A stretch of 64,000 bases of DNA. It comes from Ypsolopha sequella. Taxonomy: Eukaryota > Arthropoda > Insecta > Lepidoptera > Ypsolophidae. Positions 23,330 through 33,827 of the stretch are shown here, piece after piece (within the stretch, counting starts at the first letter, position 1; each line of letters starts with the position of its first letter). The stretch lies in the NCBI GenBank assembly GCA_934047225.1, contig CAKOHE010000112.1:103293-167292 (forward strand). The letters run 5' to 3'. The position numbers were made by a program, and so were the translations under genes. Under the pieces are notes generated by a model. The model was not told where the DNA came from. It made no database searches and was given only the letters and a program-made list of their open reading frames with translations.

Positions 23330-23507
23330 ATATATTGTCCTCCACTCGGCAATTATTGATCACGACGAAATATGCATCAATTATTCATCCACCTTTTTGC
23401 CCTGTATACTTTGAACAGTGCGAGTGTATTATTAAGGCAAAAAGGTGGATGAATAATTGATGCATATTTCGTCGTGATCAATAATTGCCGAGTGGAGGAC
23501 AATATAT
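23330..23507. repeat. perfect 72-bp palindrome
   Basis: 23330-23401 and 23436-23507 are exact inverted copies separated by 34 nt. The right arm runs into a TA microsatellite. Its transcript would form a long perfect hairpin. It is probably a recent inverted duplication or a tiny fold-back element; no target duplication is visible. Confidence 0.9.
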
Positions 23508-24333
23508 ATATATATATATATCGAAAATTTTCTTTTTTATTCAATTTCTACTTTAATATTCGTAAGAATCTATATATATATATAATAAAACGGTTAAAAA
23601 AAGTTATATTTAATAATTAGTAATTTAGATTATCCCTAATTATTAGTAATTAAGTTTTTAATGTCGCAAAACCGCTCTCTTAGACGATTTTATAATGTGA
23701 ATCTAAGTAGCCCTACCACAGACCCTAGTCTTTTTGGGCTGTTACACAGCACATCATGAGTAGACGTATATGCTTGCCTGGTTTTTGAGCCAATTGTATT
23801 TTAAAATGTTGAAATGTATACTTTTGCATGTACTGAATAAATAAACAAATTAATAAATCAGGGCGCCTCAATCTTAGAACAAATGATCGGGTAATTCAGA
23901 GATTACAATGTTAATAAATTACAAAGTACATCGAATATCTTGATTTATAAGTGTAGACGGTACATTTTTATTTAATAGCGTTATTTCATTATTCGTACAT
24001 ACTAGTGATAACAGATGGCAGGTCTATAGGACTACTTACCTAACATAAAATTGCAATAAGTACTTACCTAGTTCCAATTTTTTTTCTTACATGTCGTCTA
24101 ATATTGTGGTTCAATTATGATTACGTATTTTTGTTATTTCTCTGTTTTATTTAGGCAAATAGGTAATTTAATTTGAAAATTTATATAAATAAATATAATA
24201 TTATAACTTCGAGTTTATTTATTTTTTACAAACGGCAATAAATGTTACAATATGTACTTAACATGACATTGTTAGGGTTGTTATGTAGCCGTTGTAATAT
24301 AGTATTATACTATATTTCGGTGTAATTAGTTAC
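23508..24333. other. unassigned AT-rich sequence
   Basis: Includes a TA microsatellite at the left edge and a weak retroposon-like tail near 23840 (AATAAATAAAC). No gene is recognised. Confidence 0.4.
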
Positions 24334-24570
24334 TTATTTAAGGTGCCTTTTGTTTATATAGCCAAATTCATACTGAAGACTCGGTAAGTGGTCAGAACCA
24401 AGGTTCAAGGACCATTTTTGTGAAAAACGCAAATTAAAATTTAGGCTTCCTATACTAATTAACTCGGAGTTGTTCGTAATTAATATAAGGGCATAAACTT
24501 TTTTTTCGTTTTTCACAAAAAGGGTCATTAAAGTGTCCTGACCACTTACTTGAAAGGTAAACTGCACGAA
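24334..24570. repeat. MITE family D, diverged copy
   Basis: Left arm AAGGTGCCTTTTG, GCCAAATTCATACTG, CTCGGTAAGTGGTCAG. The right side has the inverted CTGACCACTTAC and TGAAAGGTAAA. Centre GTGAAAAACG is mirrored by CGTTTTTCAC. Non-coding. Confidence 0.65.
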
Positions 24571-24706
24571 TCCTATCTGCCCATGACCTGATGGGATGTC
24601 TAATTTGACATTTGTAATTTATAAAGTCTGTGTGCATTGTTTGTAAACATTTTACAGGACGTTTTAAAATAATAAAGTTATGTTAGATAGTTTGATAACA
24701 TGAAAA

Positions 24707-24786
24707 ATGGCACCAGCTGTTCAGGCGATTATTTTCGAAGTTTTACCAGACTTGGAGATGGACTCCGGCTCTGAATTTGACACTTC
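24707..24786 (+). other. short acidic open frame interrupted by the Copia insertion
   Basis: An ATG at 24707 opens a frame (MAPAVQAIIFEVLPDLEMD...) that reaches the Copia target site. Skipping the element and one target copy, it continues from 29201 (ESDFEFGMK) to a stop, giving about 38 codons. It is rich in Asp, Glu and Ser. No family is recognised, and it may be chance or the start of a disrupted exon. Confidence 0.3.
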
Positions 24787-24937
24787 TGTTAATTTAATAT
24801 CAAAATGTAACCCATAGCGCCATCTATGGACAGTTCTATATAACTATCTAAAACATGATTGATTGTCTATTGAATAAAAGTAGTTCCCTCTGGTCACTAG
24901 CTGGACAACGACGTTTCATTTATTATCATAAATATCA
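24787..24937 (+). repeat. Copia 5' LTR
   Basis: Starts TGTTAATTTAATATC and ends ATAAATATCA. It contains a TATATAA box at about 24836 and AATAAA at 24873, consistent with promoter and polyadenylation functions. It matches 29045-29195 with no difference seen. Confidence 0.95.
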
Positions 24938-24953
24938 GGTTATGGGCACAGTG
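24938..24953 (+). promoter_or_regulatory. primer-binding site, initiator-Met half-tRNA type
   Basis: GGTTATGGGCACAGTG lies immediately after the 5' LTR. It closely resembles the Drosophila copia site, which pairs with an internal part of initiator methionine tRNA (half-tRNA priming) rather than a tRNA 3' end. Confidence 0.75.
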
Positions 24954-25103
24954 TAACGCCATTTTGTGATCTCCACGCGGTAATAGTTTTATCTCGCGCT
25001 GATTTTACTGTGCTATAAAGAAGCTTGGATTGAATTAAGCGGATTTGGTTTGCAGTAATTGCGACGCAGTTTGAGAAAAACATTAGTATTACAGTGAACG
25101 GAC

Positions 25104-28100
25104 ATGGCTTCATCGAATTACGTTGTCAGTGTACCTAAGTTGAAGGGACGCGAGAATTATAGTGAGTGGGCTTTCGCAGCAGAGAATTTTCTCGTTTTGG
25201 AGGGCATGCTGTCTTGCATCCAGCAGGCGGCGGCATCAAAACCAGAAGCTGCAGATGATGCGAGAACCAAAGCAAAACTTGTGCTAACCATTGATTCTTC
25301 GTTATATGTTCATATCAAGGATGTGAAAACGACAAAGGAGTTATGGGACAAGCTTAAAAACTTATTTGATGACTCGGGATTTACAAGAAGAATAAGTTTA
25401 TTAAGGAATTTAATTTCAATTCGTCTCGAAGATTGTAGTTCCATGACCTCGTATGTGACACAAATAACAGAAGCAGGTCAGAAATTAAGTGGAACAGGTT
25501 TCAATATCAGTGACGAATGGATTGGCTCGCTTTTGTTGGCAGGATTGCCAGAAAAATTCTCCCCAATGATAATGGCTATAGAACATTCAGGTATGTCAAT
25601 ATCGACGGACGCCATTAAAACAAAATTGCTCGATATGGAAACAGACAGCAGCGCCCCCGGTGGTGCTTTTGTGAGTTACAAGAAACAAAAGTCGGTGTTG
25701 TCTATGGTTGGTAAAGATGGCGCGCATACACATCCGCATCCGTCACTGTCAAAGACAATGGCAAGAAGTGTCAAATGCTACAAGTGTAAACAAACTGGTC
25801 ATTATCGTAACCAGTGTCCGAATATTGGTAAAAATTCTTATGATTCAAGAAACAATGAACGTAAACAAACAAATGCGTTTAGTACCGTGTTTCTAAGTGG
25901 CAATTTTCGGAAAGATGACTGGTACATAGATTCTGGCGCAAGTGGACACTTGACGGCCAATGAACATTGGATGAAAAATGTGTCGTACGAACAAAATATC
26001 AAAGAAATTGTTGTTGCAAACAAAGAAAAAGTGTCAGTGTTATGTTCTGGCGATGTGCAGATTACGACATCAACTGATAAATGCGAGTATGAAGTACTAG
26101 TGGAAGGTGTTTTGTGTGTTCCGAGCTTGACAACAAATCTTTTGTCTGTCAGTCAGTTAATCAGCAAAGGCAACAAAGTATCGTTTTCAGATAGTGGTTG
26201 CAAAATCTTCAATAAAGAAGATGATTTAGTGGCTACAGCGTGTTTGGTCAACGGAGTATACAAGTTAAATATGCCAGAGTACTTAGCAGCTACAGCAGTG
26301 ATGTCAAGTGACATTTGGCATCGTAGATTAGGACATGTCAACAGTAAATATATGAATAAGATGCAGAACGCAGTGGAAGGGTTGACACTTGATAAGAAAG
26401 CCACAGTAACAAAGGCGTCATGTGTAGTGTGCTGTGAAGCCAAACAGACTCGTTTACCATTTCCACAAGAGGGTAACAGGTGTAATGAATTGCTGCAAAT
26501 AGTGCACACAGATATCTGTGGTCCCATGGAGAATGTTTCGATCGGAGGATCAAGATATTTTATGTTACTAGTGGATGACTACAGTCGTATGACCTACATT
26601 TACTTTCTGAAACAAAAAAGTGAAGCATTTGAGAGCTTTAAAAAGTTTCAAGCCAAAGTGGAAAATCAGTTATGTAAGAAAATCAAGATTTTGCGGAGTG
26701 ATAATGGAAAAGAATTCTGCAATATGGAATTTGATGGATATTTAAGCAAAGCAGGTATAATTCATCAAAAGACAAATCCCTACACTCCGGAGCAAAATGG
26801 TTTAACTGAGCGCTTCAATCGAAGTGTGGTTGAAAAAGCCAAATGTCTTTTATTTGAAGCTGGTCTAAGAAAAGAATTTTGGGCTGAGGCCGCTAACACG
26901 GCTGTTTATCTGCAAAATAGGACGGTAGCTTCAGGTCTCAATGATAGGACACCTTATGAAGTGTGGACGGGCACCAAGCCAGATATAAGTAATCTTAGGA
27001 TCTTTGGCAGTTTAGTGATGGTGCACGTACCTAAGGAAAAAAAACTAAAATGGGACAAAAAATCTGAAAAATGCATTTTAGTAGGCTATCCTGATGACAT
27101 AAAAGGATACAGAGTTTATAACCCTAACACAAATAAGGTCACAACTAGTCGTGATGTGGTTGTCTTTGAATCTGAATGCGTAGTACTAGTAGAGGAGAAT
27201 AAGAAGTCCGAGGCAGTATTGGAAGAACATCCAGATTCAGTGGGGGATGGTAACCAGGCAGGTGGGTCAGAAACTTCAACAGATGAATCTCTGACAGATG
27301 GAATGCTGACATGTGATGAAACCTACTTGCCAAGTGATGACTCAGAAAATGAAAGCTTGAGTATGAGTAACATTAATACCAAGATTGGTACTTCTATACC
27401 TGCGAGAAAAAGACGGCAGCCAGAAAGATATGGTTACAGCAACATCTGTGTTAATAACAGTGGACTGGAAGATGCTGGCCAGCTGACTTTGCAGGAGGCG
27501 TTAGAAGGACCAGAGAGAAAACAGTGGTTAGAAGCTGTGCGGGATGAACTGCAGTGTTTTAATGAAAATGATGCATGGGAACTTGTGGACGTTCCTAAAA
27601 ATGGTACTATAGTGCAGTGTAAGTGGGTACTAAAAAAGAAATATGACAGTGAAAACAAAGTGCGTTATCGTGCCAGGTTGGTGGCAAAAGGTTTTACACA
27701 AAAACAAGGTGTTGACTATACTGAAACTTTTTCGCCTGTTGTTAGGCACAGTACTTTGAGACTTCTATTTGCATTGTCTGTGCAACTTGGGTTAGATGTA
27801 ACTCATTTAGATGTGAAAACTGCATTTCTTAATGGAAATTTAGAGGAAAATGTTTATATGCATGTACCAGAACAATTCAGTACTCAGAACTGTGAAAATA
27901 AAGTGTTAAAATTAAAAAAGGCTATTTATGGTCTTAAACAAGCATCCAGGGCTTGGTATGACAAGGTGGATGGTTGTTTATTAGAAAATGGGTATCAACG
28001 ATCAAAGTTGGAACCTTGTATGTATTTAAAAAATAATGATGTCTCTCGAACAATCATTACTCTGTATGTTGATGATTTCTTTATTTTTTCAAATGATGTA

Positions 28101-29009
28101 AATGAAACAAATAATTTGAAGAATGTACTGAGTAGTCAGTTTAAAATAAAAGACTTGGGACAAGTAAAGCAATGCTTAGGAATGTCTGTAAACATTAATA
28201 AAGAAAAAGGTTTTGTAACTTTAAGTCAAGAAGACTATATTGATCAGTTGTTATGCAAATTCAGTATGACAGATTGTAAAACTGTAGACACTCCAATGGA
28301 GAGTAAATTGAACTTGGTTAAAGGTCAGAATATTACACATCAAGTGCCATACCAGCAACTAATAGGTAGCCTGATGTATTTGGCAGTGCTGACTAGGCCT
28401 GATATTGCTTATTCTGTTGGATATTTGAGTCAATTTAATAACTGTCATAACGATGAACACTGGTTGTATGCAAAAAGGGTACTTAAGTATTTAAAAAAGA
28501 CTAAGAATTTTGGTTTGAAGTATTCTAAAGAGGGTTGTACTGAAATAAAAGGTTATGTTGATGCTGACTGGGCCAGCAACAGTTTAGATCGAAGATCATA
28601 TACTGGTTTTTGTTTTGTTCTATCGGGTTGTGTAATTTCTTGGGAATGTAAGAAACAGAAAACAGTGGCTCTATCTAGCACTGAGGCAGAATACATGGGT
28701 ATTACTGACGCTTGTAAGGAAGCAATTTATATCAGAAACCTGCAATATGAAATTACAAATGAAATGTACACAATATCTTTGTTTAATGACAGTCAGAGTG
28801 CACAGAAGCTGTCAGTTAATCCAATTTTTCATAAAAGATCAAAGCATATTGATGTGAGGTATCATTTTTGTAGAGAATGTATAGCTAACAAAATTATAAA
28901 TATAGTTTTTATGCCTACAGCTAATATGCCAGCTGATTTGTTGACAAAAAGTCTGTGTACAGTGAAACATTATACTTTCTTAAAAGGATTGGGTATTGTT
29001 ATAGTTTAG
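25104..29009 (+). CDS. Copia gag-pol polyprotein
   Basis: A single 1301-residue frame without stops. The N-terminal Gag ends in a zinc knuckle, CYKCKQTGHYRNQC (residues 225-238). The aspartic protease shows DSGASGHLT from D276. Integrase has the pre-integrase HRRLGHVN segment and the D470, D533, E569 triad (HTDICGP, LRSDNGKEF, NGLTERFNR). RT carries DVKTAFLNG and YVDD at 988-991. RNase H has YVDADW (D1153) and SSTEAEYM (E1194), with HIDVRYHF near the end. The start is the first ATG in the frame, 150 nt after the binding site, preceded by ACGGAC. All catalytic motifs are intact. The protein would package, reverse-transcribe and integrate the element's RNA. Confidence 0.97.
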   Translation: MASSNYVVSVPKLKGRENYSEWAFAAENFLVLEGMLSCIQQAAASKPEAADDARTKAKLVLTIDSSLYVHIKDVKTTKELWDKLKNLFDDSGFTRRISLLRNLISIRLEDCSSMTSYVTQITEAGQKLSGTGFNISDEWIGSLLLAGLPEKFSPMIMAIEHSGMSISTDAIKTKLLDMETDSSAPGGAFVSYKKQKSVLSMVGKDGAHTHPHPSLSKTMARSVKCYKCKQTGHYRNQCPNIGKNSYDSRNNERKQTNAFSTVFLSGNFRKDDWYIDSGASGHLTANEHWMKNVSYEQNIKEIVVANKEKVSVLCSGDVQITTSTDKCEYEVLVEGVLCVPSLTTNLLSVSQLISKGNKVSFSDSGCKIFNKEDDLVATACLVNGVYKLNMPEYLAATAVMSSDIWHRRLGHVNSKYMNKMQNAVEGLTLDKKATVTKASCVVCCEAKQTRLPFPQEGNRCNELLQIVHTDICGPMENVSIGGSRYFMLLVDDYSRMTYIYFLKQKSEAFESFKKFQAKVENQLCKKIKILRSDNGKEFCNMEFDGYLSKAGIIHQKTNPYTPEQNGLTERFNRSVVEKAKCLLFEAGLRKEFWAEAANTAVYLQNRTVASGLNDRTPYEVWTGTKPDISNLRIFGSLVMVHVPKEKKLKWDKKSEKCILVGYPDDIKGYRVYNPNTNKVTTSRDVVVFESECVVLVEENKKSEAVLEEHPDSVGDGNQAGGSETSTDESLTDGMLTCDETYLPSDDSENESLSMSNINTKIGTSIPARKRRQPERYGYSNICVNNSGLEDAGQLTLQEALEGPERKQWLEAVRDELQCFNENDAWELVDVPKNGTIVQCKWVLKKKYDSENKVRYRARLVAKGFTQKQGVDYTETFSPVVRHSTLRLLFALSVQLGLDVTHLDVKTAFLNGNLEENVYMHVPEQFSTQNCENKVLKLKKAIYGLKQASRAWYDKVDGCLLENGYQRSKLEPCMYLKNNDVSRTIITLYVDDFFIFSNDVNETNNLKNVLSSQFKIKDLGQVKQCLGMSVNINKEKGFVTLSQEDYIDQLLCKFSMTDCKTVDTPMESKLNLVKGQNITHQVPYQQLIGSLMYLAVLTRPDIAYSVGYLSQFNNCHNDEHWLYAKRVLKYLKKTKNFGLKYSKEGCTEIKGYVDADWASNSLDRRSYTGFCFVLSGCVISWECKKQKTVALSSTEAEYMGITDACKEAIYIRNLQYEITNEMYTISLFNDSQSAQKLSVNPIFHKRSKHIDVRYHFCRECIANKIINIVFMPTANMPADLLTKSLCTVKHYTFLKGLGIVIV

Positions 29010-29033
29010 GGTGATGTTTGTTGCATGTTTTGA

Positions 29034-29044
29034 TATAGTGGGGG
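29034..29044 (+). promoter_or_regulatory. polypurine tract
   Basis: AGTGGGGG-type purine run abutting the 3' LTR, the expected plus-strand primer of an LTR element. Confidence 0.75.
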
Positions 29045-29195
29045 TGTTAATTTAATATCAAAATGTAACCCATAGCGCCATCTATGGACAGTTCTATATA
29101 ACTATCTAAAACATGATTGATTGTCTATTGAATAAAAGTAGTTCCCTCTGGTCACTAGCTGGACAACGACGTTTCATTTATTATCATAAATATCA
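29045..29195 (+). repeat. Copia 3' LTR
   Basis: 151 bp, identical to the 5' LTR, followed by the ACTTC target duplication. Confidence 0.95.
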
Positions 29196-29434
29196 ACTTC
29201 TGAATCTGACTTTGAATTTGGAATGAAATGAAACTTAAATAAGGCTGCACTTGAAAAAAAAATGTACTAGAAACATTTTTAGACAAACGAAACTATGACG
29301 GCGATTCGCGTCAATATTGTTTCAATGTATGAAACACAATGAAAAAATATGCAAGTGGGGCAAAAATGTAGATATAGTTTTTATAAGTAAGAAACAAAAA
29401 TCTTTGTCTTTTTTCAACTCTTTCCGTAGTATAC

Positions 29435-31119
29435 GTAGGGTCGCCTAAGTTCGGACGCATTTGCTGTTTTTTTTAGGCATGTTGCAAAATAAATATTTCC
29501 TCATTTCCTATCACCATTTTTTTATTGGATTGTAGTGTAAATTGATAACAATAGATCATAGCTTAGCCACAATTTTATTAGTGTTCGTAAATGCAACGGT
29601 TTATGCACGACACGTGTTCAAAGTGTCAACATATTTTTTCTGACTGTGCTTGAAAAAAGGTCAGCGTAGCCAAAGTTCGGACTACTGTCTAATTTCACTT
29701 CTGCAGCTATGATTATTAAGTGCACAGAAAAAAAACATCCGGTGTTAAGTTAACAACAACGTATTACATTATGGTCAATAAATTCTACCTGGTGTGGCTG
29801 GAACAACCTTTCGTTTTTTTTTTGCTCCATAAGCTAATTTGAAGCTAAATTGAGTTTCTCAAACTTTATGTAGGGGATAGTGCATTCTAGAATAGTAAGA
29901 CCTGAAAGATTTATTTTCAAAAGAAACGTAAAATTCATAGTACTGACAATATCATTTGGTTTAAGTAATTATGTCTTTTCATTATAATAGAAAATAAATG
30001 AAAAAAAAAAATTGCAATTGAATCAACTTTTATTGTAAACTCTTAAGTTCTTTGAACAGTTTTAACAAATAGGTACTTAATCAGTCTTATTATTTTATGA
30101 TATTAGTGTTAAAATCTAACAGTCTTAATCTCTGATACTAGTAAAACAAGATGATATTAGAAAAAATATAGCAAGTAAGTTTAATTAAGTACTTAGTGAG
30201 TGTTCTATCAGGTAACTTTAGGAACATTTAAAACATAGCAAGTAAATTTCACTTAAACAATAGAATTACTTAATGAGTATTCTATCAGGTAACTTTAGGA
30301 ACATTTAAAATCTAACAGTCCAAATCTCTAAAAAATAAATTAATAAGCGTTTCATTAATTATTGGTATGACATAAGACAGTCTTTGATAAAGTACCTACT
30401 AATGAAAAGTCAAGTAATAAAACAATATCAGAAAAAAATACGAAGTATCATAAATACAATGTTTTTAAAGGAGTGTTCTAGGTCACTAAAGGAACATTAA
30501 AAATATAATAACAGTTTTGTTTTTTAGTTTTTCTTAACTAATCGTAGTACAAAAATCACATTTTCTACTTATTGACTAGTAGGTATCTCTATTATTAAAG
30601 CTCCTTAATGAATTTTTGTTACCAACTCACCTCGTTTTCGGGTATTTCAAAAATAGTAATATTTAATAAAAAAAATCTGATGTTATTACTAATTATTTTT
30701 GGTGGATATGAATATTTGAGAACCGCTGCCATAGTCCGATGTTTGGCAACGGGAGGGAAGTCCGGATCTAGGGCTACAGACGTCCTAGGCGTTATCGAAG
30801 TATAGAACTCTAGAGAGCATTTCCTAATTCTGCGCAAAATCCAACTTAAAAAGCTATAAAACGATGAGAAGTCACCATAAAATCCTAATAAACTTTTGGA
30901 TCAAAGACCGGATCACCGAATTTTTGCGAAAAATGACACTTTTTCTTGTATTGTCCATAAAACACGTCCAGTTCGTCGCAACGCTGACTGTGGTATGAAG
31001 GGACGGATAGAATAAAATGGCGTTGTAAACCATGTAGCCATCTATTAAAAATATCGCACCATTTGCGATTAATTCTATGCAACCGGTCTTCGGTCACATC
31101 CGAACTTAGGCGACCCTAC
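29435..31119. mobile_element. TIR element without recognisable transposase
   Basis: Left end GTAGGGTCGCCTAAGTTCGGA at 29435 and its inverted copy ending at 31119; flanking bases allow a TA target. About 1.7 kb, AT-rich. Internal direct repeats occur at 30165-30310 (CTATCAGGTAACTTTAGGAA twice). A 70-codon minus frame at 30885-31097 and a plus frame at 30608-30805 match no family I know. Possibly a deleted Tc1/mariner relative; the superfamily is unproven. Confidence 0.7.
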
Positions 31120-31518
31120 TTATATTTTTTTTAAGTATATTAAATATATATTTTTGATAATAATATAGTCAAATTTACTATACTTTATTTTGAAAAATAC
31201 TATATACTATAAAATACTATAATGCGAAAACATGTTGGCAGCCCTACATGAAAAAGGGAACGCACGTTTGCTTTTCAAAATTTTAAAATGTCCGCTGATA
31301 TTTTGTGATATATTTGTGTTTGTTTCTCCGTTACGTTGAGTTGAGTATATGTTCCTCCGGTTAATGTAAGCTGCTGTGATTAATCACGTGTTTTTCGAGT
31401 TATGTACTTTGACTTCGTAGTTTTTAGAACTGTGATAAGACTCCTTGTGCTGTTTTGAATTTTGGGAAGGTGATGGACCCTTTTTTGCTAGTGCACTGCT
31501 CTTAATCTACTCATCATT

Positions 31519-32035
31519 ATGTCAGACAAGTATTGCTGCGTTCCTTTGTGCAGAGAGAGCGGAGGTATGTCAAATTATACCATTAAAAGCATTGATTGAA
31601 ACAAAGTCTAGGTTATTTACCCCATCTAGCTGGGCTTGCTTCAGTGCTGAAGGAATTAAGAAATTTTCTTTTTTCATATAGTGCCCTAGCATACAAGGGG
31701 GCACTATGGGAAAAAACCTAATCTACACTGACCAAATACCATAATGAGATATTGTTTTTTGTCAGAATAGCCTGGGTATTCTTTAACTTGACTCACAATT
31801 CCAATATGTTTATTTGTTTTAGGTATGCATCAAGTTATTCATGGGTTCCCTAACCCTGATAAAGATAAAAAACGATACAACATGTGGTTGTATTCAATTG
31901 GGAGTGATATCTTGGGGTTAGAAAATGAGCGAATATACAAGTATCGCCGTGTATGTCACTCGCACTTTGAAGATAGATATCTTTGTCGCAACAACAAAAT
32001 CAGCAATGTTGCTGTGCCAACTTAACGTCTGCGAG
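31519..32035 (+). pseudogene. THAP zinc-finger domain, exons 1 and 2
   Basis: Exon 1 (31519-31564) starts MSDKYCCVPLCRESGG and exon 2 (31823-32035) continues MHQVIHGFPNPDKDKKRYN, MWLYSIGSD, RVCHSHFED and AVPT. This gives the C2CH pattern (C6/C7 and C11, then the C-x2-H of CHSH), with the conserved Trp and the AVPT end. THAP domains bind DNA in P-element transposases and host factors. After AVPT the codon is TAA (32023-32025), where a single-base change from TTA (Leu) would give the usual continuation; the stop precludes a full product. Confidence 0.88.
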
Positions 32036-32512
32036 GTTTGTATTTATCTATTGTGATATCTGAATGAATGTTAAAATAATTTCAGAGGCTGTCCTGGCTG
32101 GGCTGGTTGACCAGAATTGAAGCTATTTTTTAATAGTTTTTTTTTTTTTTCAGGTCTGTTATCACCGAATAGTTCATCTGGAATTAGAAAGCCAATGCAA
32201 TCTATCTTAAACTTGACAAATCCATCAACATCATCAGGTATTTACTCAATCTTTATATAGCTGCATTATGTAAAGTGACTGGACTAAACTCAACATTTCA
32301 TAAATAAATATTTTTTTATTTTGCTATTTTCTTATGTATATTCTCTTTCAGATCCCAGTCCCAAACAATTTCATTGCGAAGATGTGCCTCATACATCAGT
32401 GAACATTGGCAAAAATATATCAAAAAAAGAAAATATTGGTGAGTACACTATCATGCCATGATTCAGTCAAAACTGAAACTTATTTGGATGTGTTAAAATT
32501 AACATTATGTAA

Positions 32513-32617
32513 CCAAATTTTTTTAGCTGTGCACTTCGAGTTGCCAAAATTTATATTGAATTCACCCAAATTTCATACTAATTTTGACAGCTCGAAGTGC
32601 ACAGTTAAAAAAATTGG
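32513..32617. repeat. 105-bp hairpin MITE in intron 4
   Basis: CCAAATTTTTTTAGCTGTGC and ACTTCGAG at the left are mirrored by CTCGAAGTGCACAG and AAAAAAATTGG at the right. Non-coding. Confidence 0.8.
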
Positions 32618-32895
32618 GTAATACCTTAGAATCTGGTGTAGTTTAACCCAATTACTGCAAAGAAAAGGAAGGATCAAATATTTAACAGTCGTATGTACTT
32701 ATGTATTATTGTTCAGATATTCCTCTGTAACATCACCCCTATTACAACAATCTTTCATCGAACAAAAATTTGTCTTAGTTGCAAAAATGTCCTAGGATGT
32801 ATATATACATATATTAAATCTAAAATGGCATCCTTGCTAATTCAAGAAAGGTGCATCTGATTACATGAAAACATTAACACATTTATTTGTTTTAG

Positions 32896-33572
32896 CTCCA
32901 AAACCATTGATGCTTGAAGAATTGCTCCCTTCAAATACTTTACATTCAGACACTAAGAACCAACAAATTCCTGGTAAGTTGCTTGTCTTTACTGCAAGTG
33001 TCCTAGTCTATAATTATATTATATATATATTATATTTTTTTCAATGCATGTGCTCGTAAAGGCCCACTTTTTATGCATCAAAACCGAACAGAAAGTCGAT
33101 TATTTTGCCCTAGGGCTTTATTATTATTTGTTTTTTAATTTATTTACAATGGTTGGCTAACCTGAATCCTTTCTTGTGTACCATAAATCTCATACTTTTT
33201 TTCCACTGTTTAACGGCTCTGGATACCTAGTCCTTTTGAGCCAATTACAATTTAAAGTTCACAAAATTATATTTGTTTTATTTCCTCACACTATGCATTG
33301 AAAAACGTAGTATGATACACGGGCGTAAAAGCAATAAATCACTCGGTTACGTTTAAAACACTCGCTACGCTCGTGTTTTAAATCGTCCTCGTAATTTATT
33401 CCTTTTCGCCCTAGTAGCATAAACTACTATAATCCTTGGTAAATCAAGATAAGTACATCTGATTACATCACAATAACAGATTTATTAATTTCAGCTCCAA
33501 AACCATTGACGCTTGAAGAAGTACTCCCTTCAAATACATTGAATTCAGACACCAAGAGCCAACACATTCCTG
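32896..33572 (+). pseudogene. tandemly duplicated exon pair 5 and 6
   Basis: Exons 32896-32973 and 33495-33572 are both 78 bp, in the same phase, and differ at about nine positions. Both encode APKPL.LEE.LPSNTL.SDTK.Q.IPG. Similarity extends upstream into the introns (CATCTGATTACAT), so a genomic block was duplicated. They encode the linker between the THAP domain and the transposase core. Either exon can be skipped without changing the frame. Confidence 0.8.
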
Positions 33573-33827
33573 GTAAGTTTCTTTTTAATCCATGTCTTAT
33601 TTTATTATCAATTTAATTTAAGAGCCGTGCTCTTGTTTGTGGAGTCCTCTGTATTCACTTCTGCACTCCGCCTTTTCTTTAACTTTTTGATTATATATTA
33701 TTATATATAATATTAATTGATACAAATCAAAATTTACTTGCTTTTTCACCTGATCCATGAGTGTTCTCCTGGGCCCTAAATATATAATATATTTATAGTT
33801 TAATTTATTTAATAATAAAATGTGTCT

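Larger units (their letters stand above)
24787..29195 (+). mobile_element. full-length Copia-type LTR retrotransposon
   Basis: Complete element of 4409 bp: 151-bp LTRs with TG...CA ends, identical to each other on base-by-base reading, flanked by the 5-bp duplication ACTTC (24782-24786 and 29196-29200). Order is LTR, primer-binding site, one long gag-pol frame, purine tract, LTR. Identical LTRs and an unbroken frame point to a very recent insertion and a possibly active element. Integrase-before-RT order places it in Copia (Pseudoviridae-type) rather than Gypsy. Confidence 0.97.
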
